Positions 14,173 through 26,022 of a DNA stretch of 64,000 nt are shown here, in pieces. The DNA is from Spirodela intermedia (Eukaryota; Streptophyta; Magnoliopsida; Alismatales; Araceae). The translations under genes and the position numbers were made by a program. Positions within the stretch are counted from its first letter, which is position 1. Every line of letters starts with the position of its first letter. Below the pieces are notes generated by a model. That model did not search any database, was not told the origin of the DNA, and saw only the letters and a list, made by a program, of their open reading frames with translations. The DNA is taken from contig LR746278.1 of the NCBI GenBank assembly GCA_902729315.2, positions 4,473,501 to 4,537,500 of the forward strand. The letters are read 5' to 3'.

Positions 14173-14191
14173 AAGAAGAAGAAGAAGAAGA
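14127..14191. repeat. (CT)n followed by (AAG)n in the MATE 5' leader
   Basis: A 43-base CT run is followed directly by an (AAG)n tract, ending about 44 bases before the MATE start codon at 14235. CT-rich leaders are common in plant genes. Here the tract probably lies in the transcribed leader, but the transcription start cannot be seen. Confidence 0.9.
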
Positions 14192-14234
14192 GGAAACATC
14201 GGCGGAGGGAGGGCAGTTCAGGGGGTTTTTGGAC

Positions 14235-15553
14235 ATGGGTTCCGGGAGTCAGGACACAGTGCGGACGCCGCTGCTGGCGGTGGCCGGCGACGAGAAGGAG
14301 GCGGCGGCGCCGCCCCAAAGCTCCGGCGGCGGCGATGGGGTGCACGGGGGAAGCGAGAGGCTGGAGAGAATCCTGACGGACAGGAGCACTCCCCTGCTGC
14401 GCCGCTTGGCCTCCGCCACCGGCGTCGAGATGGGCCTCCTGGTCAATCTGGCGGCGCCCGCCGTCATCGTCTACATGCTCAATTACGTCATGTCCATGGC
14501 CACCCAGATCTTCTCCGGCCACCTCGGCAACCTCGAGCTCGCCGCCGCCTCCCTTGGCAACACCGGCATCCAGATCTTCGCCTACGGCCTCATGGTATCA
14601 TCATCGCCATCATCTCTCTCTCTCTCTCTCTCTCTCCGTTGACCATCGTGGGGATGGATTGGACTGGAGCAGCTGGGGATGGGGAGCGCGGTGGAGACGC
14701 TCTGCGGGCAGGCCTTCGGGGCGCGGCGGTACGAGATGCTGGGGGTGTACCTGCAGAGGTCAACGATCCTGCTCACGGGGACGGCGGTGCCGCTGGCGGT
14801 GATCTACGCCTTCTCGAGGCCGATTCTTTTGGCGCTGGGGCAGTCGCCGGCGATCGCCGCCGCCGCCTCCACCTTCGTCTATGGGCTCATCCCTCAGGTC
14901 TTCGCCTACGCCTTCAACTTTCCCATCCAAAAGTTCATGCAGGCGCAGAGCATCGTCGCCCCCAGCGCCTACATATCCGCCGCGACGCTCCCCCTCCACC
15001 TGCTGCTCAGCTGGCTGGCCGTGTATAAGCTGGGGATGGGCCTCCTGGGGGCCTCGCTGGTGCTCAGCCTCTCGTGGTGGATCATCGTGGCGGCGCAGTA
15101 TGCCTACATCATCACCAGCGAGCGGTGCCGCAGGACGTGGAGGGGCCTATCGGCGCAGGCCTTCTCCGGTTTGCCGGGGTTCCTCCGGCTGTCGGCGGCG
15201 TCGGCGGTGATGCTGTGCCTGGAGACGTGGTACTTTCAGATCCTCGTCCTCCTCGCCGGGCTGCTCAAGAACCCGGAGCTCGCCTTGGATTCCCTCTCCA
15301 TCTGGTGAGCATATCTATCTATCTATCCATCTATCTTTCTTCCCCATCGGATCTAATCATCATCACCTTCGATTCTACTTTTTTCACAGAAAAATATTAA
15401 CATGATATCAAATTTTACGAGAGGTTTTGATTTCAAAAACAGCTGCTTCAAGTTCAAGCTCCGATTTTTTTTTCTTCTAAATCAAAAACCCATTTCCTCG
15501 TCGATGACGACGCCGACGATGATGAGGGAAGGACAAAATATGATTTTAGGAGT

Positions 15554-15614
<61 letters not shown>

Positions 15615-16400
15615 ATCTCTGGGGACCCCCTGAGACTTCGCGAAAATCATGCGCTGCTCGTTTGAGGGATGACCCAAAATAACAAGGATAAGACTGAGGA
15701 AGGCAATAAATAAATGTCTGATGAGACCAACGGAGAGACTGGCTCTTCCTTATCCGCGCCTATTTTGATTTTTTTCTTCATTTTTTTTAAAGGAATGAAA
15801 TGCCTGAAAAAATCTTAAACAATGATGAGAAAACAATGTGTAACATATCTCTCTTCGCAGACTTCTTCCTTCTTCCATTACTTATAGTCGGTTCTTTACA
15901 GACTCTTTCTCTGAGTCCGTTTGTTTTATCTCTCATCCTGATTGCTCTTCCGCTCCAATGGCGCAGCATGACCATCTCAGGGTGGGTGTTCATGATATCC
16001 GTGGGCTTCAACGCCGCTGCAAGGTCCGCCCTCCTCCCAACTCCTCGGAAGGAAATCTCCTCATCCTCCTTTTCCTAACGCCTTCTCCTTTCTCCTTGTG
16101 GCGGCGCGTGGCGGTTGATGCAGCGTGAGAGTGAGCAACGAGTTGGGAGCGGGCAACCCGAAGGCGGCAGCGTTCTCGGTGGTTGTGGTGACGGCGCTGG
16201 CTTTCGTCATCTCAGCGGTGGCCGCCGGGGTGGTGCTGGCTTTGCGCGACGTGCTCAGCTACGCATTCACCGGCGGCGCGACGGTGGCGGCGGCCGTCTC
16301 CGACCTCTGTCCACTTCTCGCCCTCACCCTCATCCTCAATGGCATTCAGCCCGTGCTCTCCGGTGCGTCTACTCCCTCCTTCCATTACATATATATATAG

Positions 16401-16455
<55 letters not shown>

Positions 16456-16657
16456 CATGCTGTCATTAATGCGTTGGTGTCGTCGTCCCAAAAAGGTGTC
16501 GCTGTGGGTTGCGGATGGCAAGCCTTCGTGGCTTACGTCAACGTGGGGTGCTACTACTTCGTCGGGATCCCTCTGGGCTCTCTCCTCGGGTTCTACTTCG
16601 ATTTCGGCGCCAAGGTACGCCCTAAGACTCTTTGCTCGAAAGAAGCATGGAGTCTTT

Positions 16658-16699
<42 letters not shown>

Positions 16700-16984
16700 C
16701 CTCCAAAAATAGTAACTCTCTTCCTATGTGGGTTCTTGGTCTTCTTTCAGGGCATCTGGTCGGGCATGATCGGAGGGACCGTGATGCAGACCCTCATCCT
16801 CATATGGATCACATTCAGGACCGACTGGGATAAGGAGGTAAGTGGGGCCCCACCTTCCTTCTGGTGGTCAATCGCCCAACAACTCATAAGCAGCGTTGAC
16901 TTTAAGGACCTCCTTCGTTAGGTGCAAGAAGCCGCAAAGCGATTGGAGAAGTGGGAGGACAAGAAGAAAGCCCTCCTCAGCTGA
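14235..16984 (+). CDS. MATE efflux transporter, DETOXIFICATION 40-like (7 exons)
   Basis: This encodes a multidrug and toxic compound extrusion transporter, an H+-coupled antiporter of plasma or vacuolar membranes exporting flavonoids, alkaloids or xenobiotics. Exons derived from splice signals are 14235-14594, 14673-15304, 15967-16023, 16124-16362, 16496-16614, 16751-16837 and 16922-16984. All junctions are GT-AG and keep phase, giving 518 aa, a usual plant length. A variable hydrophilic N-terminus is followed by typical blocks: [113 protein letters not shown] and YYFVGIPLG. These place it in the DTX39-43 clade with TT12. The family assignment is strong; substrate and membrane are not readable from sequence. 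Several introns contain CT or GA microsatellites. The last exon encodes only a short Lys/Glu-rich cytosolic tail. Confidence 0.93.
14612..14638. repeat. (CT)n in MATE intron 1
   Basis: A CT run fills about a third of this 78-base intron (14595-14672) and may act as part of its polypyrimidine content. Confidence 0.85.
15556..15620. repeat. (CT)n in MATE intron 2
   Basis: A pure CT run of about 50 bases followed by imperfect CTAT units lies inside the 662-base second intron (15305-15966). Confidence 0.9.
16403..16450. repeat. (GA)n in MATE intron 4
   Basis: A GA run of about 48 bases occupies over a third of the intron between 16363 and 16495, preceded by a short AT run. Confidence 0.9.
16661..16694. 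repeat. (GA)n in MATE intron 5
   Basis: A GA run of about 34 bases lies within the intron 16615-16750. Confidence 0.9.
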
Positions 16985-17193
16985 TGCAAAGCGGAAAGGG
17001 ACCGATCATCTCGTAGCCTCTTTATGGGGGTCGTCATCGTCGATCAACTTTTCCTTCTTCGTTTTGTCTTCTTCGGTTCACGAATCAACGGTCACGTCTC
17101 CACCCCTCGAAAAGTCAACCATGGGCATCTATCCATAAGGAAGGTTGCCGCCATTCTTTTTCCTTCACAACAGAACCGCACGCACAACTTAAT

Positions 17194-17236
<43 letters not shown>

Positions 17237-17904
17237 GATGTGGCGCTCCAAGCCTCCTAGGTCAACCCAGCACATCCATATTAGACGCCAAACAAAAGGG
17301 ATGCAATTAAGAAGAGGAGAGAGAGAGAGAGAAGAAGCGCGCACTGCCGCCCAACATTGATTAAAATAGTCCACGAGTCAACAACCACCACTTAATTAAT
17401 TAAGACCAGGCTCAAAGACAACCCCACTACAAAGAGACAAAATGAAAGCAAGAGAACGGCGCATCGTCTCGCAGCCAACGGGCATGAGAGAGGGAGAGAA
17501 TGAGAGAGAGAGAGAGAGGGCGACCCACGAGCATCATATCGAAGAGAACGCGCCATGAGCCAAGGACGTTACTGCGCCAAGATGGGACACACAGGAAGAA
17601 GCGCAGTGAGAAGATACCGGATGAAGAAAAGAAAATAAATAAATAAAATAAGCCTTGCAGGAAAACATAATTTAAGAAAATAACAAGGTTCATGATACAA
17701 CGAATTAAAATTAATCTAAGCGAAATACGAAGAATTGATGAAATAATCCGCGCATAGTAACCGGCGTCACATCGCCAGAAGCTGGCAACAGTGAAAACAA
17801 AAAGGGCATAAATAAATAAATAAAAGTGGGCAGAGGTCAATTTGCTCCAAAAAAGGTCGTCATTTTAAGGTCACGGACGCATCCATAATAAGAGAGATGA
17901 TACA
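16985..17904. other. Convergent intergenic region between MATE and RBP45 genes
   Basis: This region must hold the 3' UTR of the plus-strand MATE gene and the 3' UTR of the minus-strand RBP45-like gene. It carries GA microsatellites at 17198-17230, near 17318-17333 and near 17500-17518. No further gene is seen. Confidence 0.6.
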
Positions 17905-20900
17905 TCATAATACGTCAGCGGAGAGAAGAGAACTGACCATCGGTTGCTGCGGCTGCTGCGCATATTGCTGCTGCTGTGGTGGGTACTGCTGCTGCTGCTG
18001 CTGCGGCTGCTGCTGCTGCTGTGGGTAGTTCCCATAGGCAGGATAGGCTCCATAGGCATACATATTGGGATCCTGAGGCGGCGGCGCATATCCATATGCG
18101 GCGGCCGCCGCCGCCGCGGCGTCATAGCCGCCTTGCCCGTATCCATAGTAGCCGCCGTTCCACTGGCTCTGATCCTGCTGTGGCTGAAACCCAAAACTGA
18201 TGTGTAAGTGGGGAACCCGGGCCCGATTAAGAGGTGGATGTCCATCAAAGGAGATGGTGGATGGATGGGGCCCACAAACCTGCTTGTTTGAAGGGCTGCG
18301 ACCCCATGAGAGCCTGATGCTCTGCCCGCCCAACTGAGCTCCATTCAGCATCAACAAGGCTTCCTCTGCACAGGCTCTGAGGACCCCACCCAACCAACGT
18401 GTGTGTAAGGGGGAGTTTCAGTTCACGAGGCCAACTTATCAAATAACGCAGAAATGGGTAAGATATGTGGCTGAGAGGACAGACCTGTTGGCAAATTGAA
18501 CAAATCCGCACCGTTTTCCTATGGGTATCTTCACGTGGACGAGCTCACCGTATTGGCCAAAGACCTGCCTCAGGATGTCATCGGTGACACTAGAGTCCAA
18601 TCCACCGACGAATATCTGCATTTAAAACAATCAATAATGGAGTGTATCTGTCATCAATTATCACGCAACATACGAAATCACATGTAAAATTCTGCAATTC
18701 AGCCATCATCTAATGCCAAAAGTATGAAATACTTGGTATACAACGCTCTCAATCACTTGCCAAAAAATTAAATTATTCAACAGAAGTTGGTCGTAAATCA
18801 CAAGCTTACGTGATGATGTGTGCTGATATATGATTTTTTCGGCTAACTACCATACCGAGAAATATATATATATATATATATATATTATTTATTTCTATAA
18901 TTTTTTTAGTCATATGTGTGCTGTGATTCTCAAATATATTGAATGCAAATAAGTAAAACCAGATATTTGCTGACATTTAGTTGCTGAACCATTCTCTCCT
19001 CATTCATGAGCATATTACTGAGAATTTGATAAAAAAAAATATAAAATAAAACATGCCTCAACCTGTTCTCAACTATATGCTCAACATAAACAAGAGCAAA
19101 TATTTCCAATCCATGAAAAATATCACAACTAACTCACCGTTGTGTTATTTGGATCACTCTCAGATTGGGTAGTTTGTGTGACCGGGTAGGAACCTGCAAA
19201 CAGCAAAGTGGTGAGACTACCGTCAGGAAAACACAGTGCAAATGTTGTCCTTTCGAACAGCATAAAATGACTATGTTCTTTGAAGAAGATAATAATAAAT
19301 ACAATAGAGTCCAAGCAAAGATGGAAACATCCCCATGTCTAGGTAACTGTAGGTCAATAAAATCGATATTTCACATGTGTGCAAGACGGCACCATCTTAG
19401 ATAAATACATGACATAAACTACCAACAATTTAATGGATGTGATCGAGTAGCTTCTCGACTATATTCTACAGTATATTTTAAAGCAAGCACCATGAAAAAA
19501 AATGTCATCAGCCAGAAGCATTCTAATAGAGGTAGTAATGTAATAAAAATCATTGTGACGTAATAGTCTCAAGTGTCAATTCCACACAGCAGAAATCAAG
19601 GTAGACAGTTAGTTTGGGCACTATCATATAATTAGGGCATGCTAATGATATGACCTTCACCTATGTTCTCCCAATAACTCGACAAAGCAAGCCAAGTCAA
19701 AGAAAGGTCCCCTCTCCCCCCACCAGAAGAAAAAAGACCTCAATGAAGGGAAATATGTTTTGTCCTGTCATTCTCCAAAGTTCTACCCATCGTCTCTTTC
19801 AGCTCCGCCAATAATCATTTTATGAAAACTCCTCCAAACTCCACTCGGACCAGGTTCCAACAATGTCCTATAGTGTGAATTGGGACTTGCAGACATCACA
19901 TGCTAAAAAAAAAAAAGAAATACAAATTAAGAAGTTCAACATGTTTATAAAAAAAAAATTGAGAAACAACAGAGAATCAGATAGGGGATTATTCTTGAAT
20001 ATGACCCATCTTCATTAAGAACAGCATGACTTCTCACAAGAAAAGAGGAGGCAGACTTTACAATACCAACAAAAGAGAGATATCATACAACTCTACAGTG
20101 ATAATTATAAACACTAATTTTTTTGGCTAACACACATTAAATGTGGCAGCCAAGGAACCGTAACCTTTTTCAGCCTATAAGGTTATAATATCGAATTTCT
20201 GATAACATCCTCCAGTCTTAAATTTTGAAAAGTCATCTAACATGTTTGCCTTAACCATAAATCACAATCTAAACTATAATTTGGATTATTATAAAATTCT
20301 GATAACGAGTTAATCTTCAAAATAAACCAAGAACCATAGATATTCAGGTTGATGACACAAAATAGGACAACAGAGACACATTAAACCCACGTCAATTTGT
20401 TGAAAATTCTGAAAGGATCGAACTTATAAATGAACAAGCACAGAAATGCCAAATCTTTCAATGCAAGGAACCTGCAGCAGAATGAGGAAGAAACACATTG
20501 AGAGGAAGGAGATCCAAAGCACTGTTAATTCACCACGCAAGTTATTTTCAATTTTGATCCCACGTAACCTGAAACAATATCCATATTCTCACGAGCTAAA
20601 TTCTCAAAAAGACGTACTTCCTGCATCTTTAGTGGAAAAAACCATTGTACAAACAAGTCAACGTAGATGGTAAAAATAAAACGGTGCTACCACAAACCTA
20701 CCAGGTAAACCCTAAAACAACATCCTAAGAGTATACAAATAATTAATAGATCCTAACTCTTTGTACTCAGATTGAGGACCGATGTTTGTCAAAGTCAACT
20801 CACCTAGAGCAGGAATACACTCAGTTGCAGTCAACCCCTCTGTAAAAATATCAGACACGTGATCTTCTGAGCATATGCATTAGGCGGTTTCCAAGATTCT

Positions 20901-23900
20901 ATTTTTTCTCTGTTAAAGTGGCGATCAATATCATGAATAAGTTCTGAAAGCACAAATTAAAAAAATGTAATCCGCGAGATATATTGTGTGCTTCCTTTTT
21001 TGCATGAGATCTACTAAGAGAATGCTCTTTACAGCAGACATTTGCCCTTCTATGGTATAAGGAGAGGGGCGTCTAGCAGGCAATTGTAAGGGATTCAGCA
21101 AATTGTTGGCTACGCGAAAATAAATTTTCAAATTGGTCCAAAATGAGTCTGACCTTGGATTATGATACTGGCATTTGCAAAACGCAAAATGCTAAAACTA
21201 ATGGAAACTTCCATTTCAATTATTATTTGAACAATTCAAGCTGGTTAATACCTGTATAAAATTCACTTTTCAATGTTCAACAACTACCATGGTTAAACTC
21301 CATCCAAACTGAGTTTTTCAGACAAACTGAGAAATTGTGAGACAGGAATTGATCGAAACTTTGACATAGAAAGGTAGATGAAAGGATAAAAGATAACCCT
21401 GGGAAAGGAGTGACATATTAAATAGACATTATCCCAACAACTACTGAAAAATGTGTCACATTCATGAAAAGGAATGGAACTAGACAGAGTTTGTTTAAAG
21501 AATGATTGGAATAACAAGACAGATCAAGACAGACCGACAACAAGATTGAAAAAGATAACTAAAGAATCAACTAGGACTCTCCAAGAGGACCTCAGTCTCA
21601 TAGTAACTTTCCTCAGATTGAAGTGAACAAGATAATTAGACGAAAGATTCGCCTGAAGATACTTATACCAGCTATCGAACAAAAATAAAAAGCTGACTGA
21701 AGCATAAATCACCTCTCCTCAATATACTGCATTCCCAAAAAATGAAATGGAAAAAGGAAAGAACTTGAGGGAGAACGTTGTCAAAGGAAAGTTGAGAATA
21801 CAGCCAACTCTTTAAATGTAAGGAATGTAAATTAGCATTTTGAAAATTAGACATCTTTTTGAACAGAAGGATGTACAAAATGAAGTCTCCTATGTAGCAT
21901 AAAAAATGCCACAAAATGAAATTAAGGGCAAACTGTTACAAAAAGATAACACTGACCGAAGGAGGCACGTACTAAAGGAGATATGCACCTCAGCTGAAGT
22001 CATTTCCAGGCTCCTAAATGGAAAGAGCCTCTTGGCATCCTGCTTTGGAACAACATGAGTTTTATAAGTTCTCGAAATCTTTTTTAAATTAAATTTGCCC
22101 AATTTCATAAAGGAAAGTACTTGGAAGGAAAAGCGCTTGAGGATGGATGATCAACAAACTGCTGCTTTTCAAGTGAATAACTGGAAGAAATAACTACATA
22201 TCAAACAGCCTCTAGAATTTGCATCTGCACTAACATATGAAACATTCACAACATCAAGTGAAGCAAAACTGGGGAAAAACAACAGTCATACTTTCCAGTG
22301 CACAGAAAATGAGACCAAGAAGTCCAAGACATATTCAACTTGTTCAGCCATTTACAGCAAAGAAACAGTGATAAAATTCATAAATAGCAAGGATTATATA
22401 ATTTTCATACCTGCACCACCGGTTTTTTTGGTGGTTGCTGGGCCAACCCTCATTGGTCTTGTTGACAAAAAGACACCATTCATTTCTGTCAATGCACGAT
22501 TCTGCTCACTTGCATCTCCAAATCTAACAAATCCATAGCCTTTTGACCGCCCAGTGGTTCTGTCAGTGACAACTTTAGCCCCTTTAACAGAGGGATAACG
22601 GCTCCTGAATGTCTCTTGTAGCATATAGTCTGTAACATCAGCTGCAAGATCTCCAACAAATATTGGATGATCATTATCATCAGACCGCCTCTCACCGGCA
22701 CCATAGGCCGCCCAGTTAAGTCTGAACGTCTGCTCTGCATTAGGCATCAGTTGCCCATTGAACGTTTGCAGAACTCTTTCTGCAGCTGCACGACTCGTAA
22801 ACTCAATAAAACCATAACCTTCTGATTGACCAGTCTGTTTGTTTCTAATAACCTTCACAGAAATTACCTGGAGTGCATGATGAAAAATAAGTTCAGCCAT
22901 GAAGATTTATTTTTGAATGAAAAAATGTCACCAAATAACAACTTCAGAGAATAAGTCACTATGCTCAGGGGCCAAACCAATTGGGGAAAAAAATTCAGAA
23001 AACCATTCTGAGGTGATATCAACAAGGAAAGTAACAACTTGTACAGGCATGTACATAAGCCCTAGAAAAAAAATGATAATAAGATATCTGTGGGAAGAGT
23101 TGTAACCAAAAACGAACTTGATTTCAAATTAATTAAGCTTGCGCTAAGAAATAGCCAAAACCAATCATTTTCACATTCCAATAGAGACCAGAGCAAACTA
23201 AAAAATAATATAGAAAGTAAGAACCAATGATTATCAATTCTTCCAAAAAATATATTTTACGAGAATATACTAGGCCTGTAAGAATAAAAATGTGGGTGCG
23301 AACAGCATAAAACCAGGTGATGGGAGATAGATACAGAAAAGATATAGGTGATTACCAAAAATTGTCCAAAACCCAAGGAAAAGGTGACCTCTCAATAGAA
23401 AACAGCCCAAAAAATGGAGGAAAATAGAGAGGGGCAGAGGATTCTTTATGTTCCAGGGTACTACTCAGTAGTTCTAAAGGATAAGAATAAATATAAAGCA
23501 TCGATGATGATTATGAGGCATTGGAGATCATAATACACACACTGTATGACAAGTAAGAGACTAATAAGAGGCAACAATTAAAAAGATTCAGCATTCACTT
23601 TCCAGATTAAGTTGAAACTTTGCACAGAGGCTACATCTAAATTATCTAGAATCCTAGAATTGCAGACAATGTGCAAGTGTCCACACTTGCTAACCTGTAA
23701 GTGAACTCTCCAGAGTGAGGCACTGTATTCAATGTCATTATACGAACCTAAACAACGGGTAATGTTTGGTACTCTCTTCGACCGAACAACAAAACTGGAA
23801 CGCATGGAAAGTCCCAAACAAACAAAAGACGTATTACGCCCCACACATCAACAACATTGATACATATAGCTTTATGCATAAAACGCACACAACGGCCCGC

Positions 23901-24506
23901 CCTCACAATTATCTAACAAACTGTAATCGTGAAGAGACGTAGATAGCTAAAAGTTCACCGAAATGTTGATAAAACCTATCATTTACGCTGAACAAGTAAC
24001 TTTGAAAAATATATATATATATATATATCTACATAAGATGATTAGTTAGAATGAGGAAAAAAACGGAGTGAGTTGCCCCGTACCTCGCCGGTGCTGGCAA
24101 AGCAGCTGTGAAGGTACGTCTCTTCCATCCAATACGGTAGATCACCGATCCACAGGCTGCGTATCTCCTCAGTCGACATCGGCTGAGGCGCCACAGCAGA
24201 GGTCGGAGCCGGCGCGACCTGGTGGTATTGAACCGGCTGCTGCACGGGCTGCGGCTGGGGCGGGCCCATCTGGACCGGCTGCATAGCCTGCGGCTGAGGA
24301 GGCATCGGCTGCGGGGGCGGGACCTGAGACGGCTGCTGATTCCACATGGGTGGAGGCATCTGGGGTGGAGGCTGGTGGTACTGCGGGGGCATCATGTGGG
24401 CCCACTGCTGCTGGGGCTGCTGCTGCTGCACCGGCGGCGGGTGCTGCTGATCCATCGGAGGAGGCACCATAGGAGGCGGAACCATCCCGGCAGCGGGCTG
24501 CATCAT
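17905..24506 (-). CDS. RBP45: Polyadenylate-binding RBP45-type protein with three RRMs (6 exons)
   Basis: This encodes a nuclear oligouridylate/poly(A)-binding hnRNP-like protein that in plants associates with pre-mRNA and stress granules. Exons in transcription order are 24506-24084, 22867-22411, 19193-19138, 18615-18485, 18376-18280 and 18183-17905, giving 480 aa with phase kept at every GT-AG junction. Residues 1-117 are Pro/Gln/Met-rich. RRM1 (118-197) starts LWIGDLPYWM and has RNP1 EGYGFIEF. RRM2 (210-288) starts IFVGDLAADVTD and has KGYGFVRF. RRM3 (from 313) starts IFVGGLDSSVTDD and has KRCGFVQF. The tail (389-480) is Tyr/Gly/Ala/Gln-rich with polyglutamine. GEKR-like linkers and LSWGRSP after RRM3 favour RBP45 over RBP47 and UBP1. 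The start is the first of two adjacent ATGs (MMQP). The frame also opens 9 codons upstream without conservation. The last few residues before the stop are the least certain part, since a GT follows the QQP run. Confidence 0.92.
18858..18885. repeat. (AT)n in an RBP45 intron
   Basis: An AT dinucleotide run lies in the intron between exons 3 and 4. A second one is at about 24009-24030 in the first intron. Confidence 0.85.
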
Positions 24507-24681
24507 CTTCGACGGGGGAGTATAAGCACACAAAAAGACCTAAAACTAGCCCCAACGATGACAAGAGAAAGACGAATAATCGTAACACCAGACGAGGGGA
24601 TCTTCCAAGAATCCTCGTCACCGATTACAAACCCTGATCGGTCAGGTCGTCCCGGGAGACGGAGGGGGTTGGGTTCGCCCA

Positions 24682-24697
24682 AAACCCTAACCCTACG
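24682..24697 (-). promoter_or_regulatory. Telo-box in the RBP45 upstream region
   Basis: AAACCCTAACCCTA reads on the plus strand about 175 bases upstream of the RBP45 start codon. Telo-box motifs (AAACCCTAA) near plant transcription starts are known in genes of translation and cell growth. Activity here is inference from sequence only. Confidence 0.5.
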
Positions 24698-24749
24698 AAA
24701 AGGGGCAACCAGAAACAGGAAGGGGATTGATGCGTAAAGGCAACAGTAC

Positions 24750-24757
24750 TATTTAAA
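24750..24757 (-). promoter_or_regulatory. Possible TATA element of the RBP45 gene
   Basis: TTTAAATA on the minus strand lies about 245 bases upstream of the start codon and upstream of the telo-box, a plausible core promoter position. A GA run just beyond it (about 24791-24812) fits a pyrimidine-patch type plant promoter. No transcription start data are available. Confidence 0.3.
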
Positions 24758-24814
24758 TGCGGGAACCAGAGCCCTGGAGAGAGAACGAGATAGAGAGAGA
24801 GAGAGAGAGAGACG

Positions 24815-26022
24815 ATTTTCTGTTAAATTATATTTATTTATCATATCTGGAAAATCGCGAGGCGAGGACAGATGGACGGACCCACCGGCGAATGAAATAT
24901 CTCTGTATGTGTGAAATGACCACAGTACCCCTATACTTTCCTAGTGCAAACGAGTCTTCGCCAACAGGACCTGAGCTTCCCTTGGAAATCGGACGGACCA
25001 GATCAGATCATATGCTTGGATTCCGGTCCTAATCTAGGAGAAAACCGAGAATAAGTTTCCACTTAAATATTTTTTAAAACTAAATATTTCTTTAATTTAT
25101 AAACCGGAATATTCGACGCATATTCTTCTCTTCTTATAAAAAAAAAATTAATTAGCACCTAATTTTGGCAGATGAAAAGCTCGCTGGTATGATAAAAAAT
25201 TCAATGATTTTTAAGTAATCATCGATACGAGAAAGATGAAGATAGAAGATAAAAATTCGATTAAAATATTAAATAATTATTTATAAATTTAGATCCCTCT
25301 CAATGGGTGAGAATGCTGGAGATGATGATTAAAAAATCGTTAGTGGTTAATTTTATCAGACTTTTTTATCATTTAAACCTCTGAAATTGGATGAAAATAA
25401 AGGAAGAATGATAAAGTTTCAACTAGAAAATTAATTTTTAAAACTCATTTTATTACATAGATATGTAAATATGTTCCTTAAAACCCCTCTAACAACGGTG
25501 AAAAAAAGGGAGGAGGGCAGCAGCCAGACTCTGCCATGAATTTTGGACAAAAATAGAATATTCCGCATTGACCCATCTCTTCCTGGGAAATCATTAGTGG
25601 TTAATTATCTAGGAAATAAACGTGAGGGTTTAATCATCATTCGACAGGTTTGCAGGGAGCTAACACTAAAAAACCGTGAAAAAAGTATGCAGACAGAGTT
25701 CCTTCGTTCCACTCCACCATCCATAGAGAACTCTTTAAGAGGAAATACATCGAATCAAAGAGACAGAATCTGTGAATCTCTCGACAGCTTGGCCCTGGGA
25801 AGAGGAGATGAAGCTCTTGGGACAGTGGTATTATGTACATGAAGCTTCCCAGCTGCTGGGTAATAAATAGCCTGTGGAATCCGATCCGCCTTCGATTCCA
25901 GAATCAATGGACGTGAAAAGGTAGCCCTGCATTTGACCTGAGAGGTTTTCCAGGGACTTGGGGGAGGAGAACTCGCTGGTCAGACAGCTTGGTGCCCGGT
26001 CGGAGGTCCAAGGGTTGACTTT
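24815..26022. other. Intergenic region between RBP45 and the 129-aa protein gene
   Basis: The distal promoter of the RBP45-like gene merges into AT-rich sequence with no recognised gene. The right end should contain the 3' UTR of the next minus-strand gene. The short open frame at 25543-25842 resembles nothing I know. Confidence 0.5.

Noticed and set aside
24222-24737. 171-aa His/Leu/Arg-rich plus-strand frame
   Set aside because: It is antisense to the Pro/Gln-rich first exon of the RBP45 gene and has no conserved motif.
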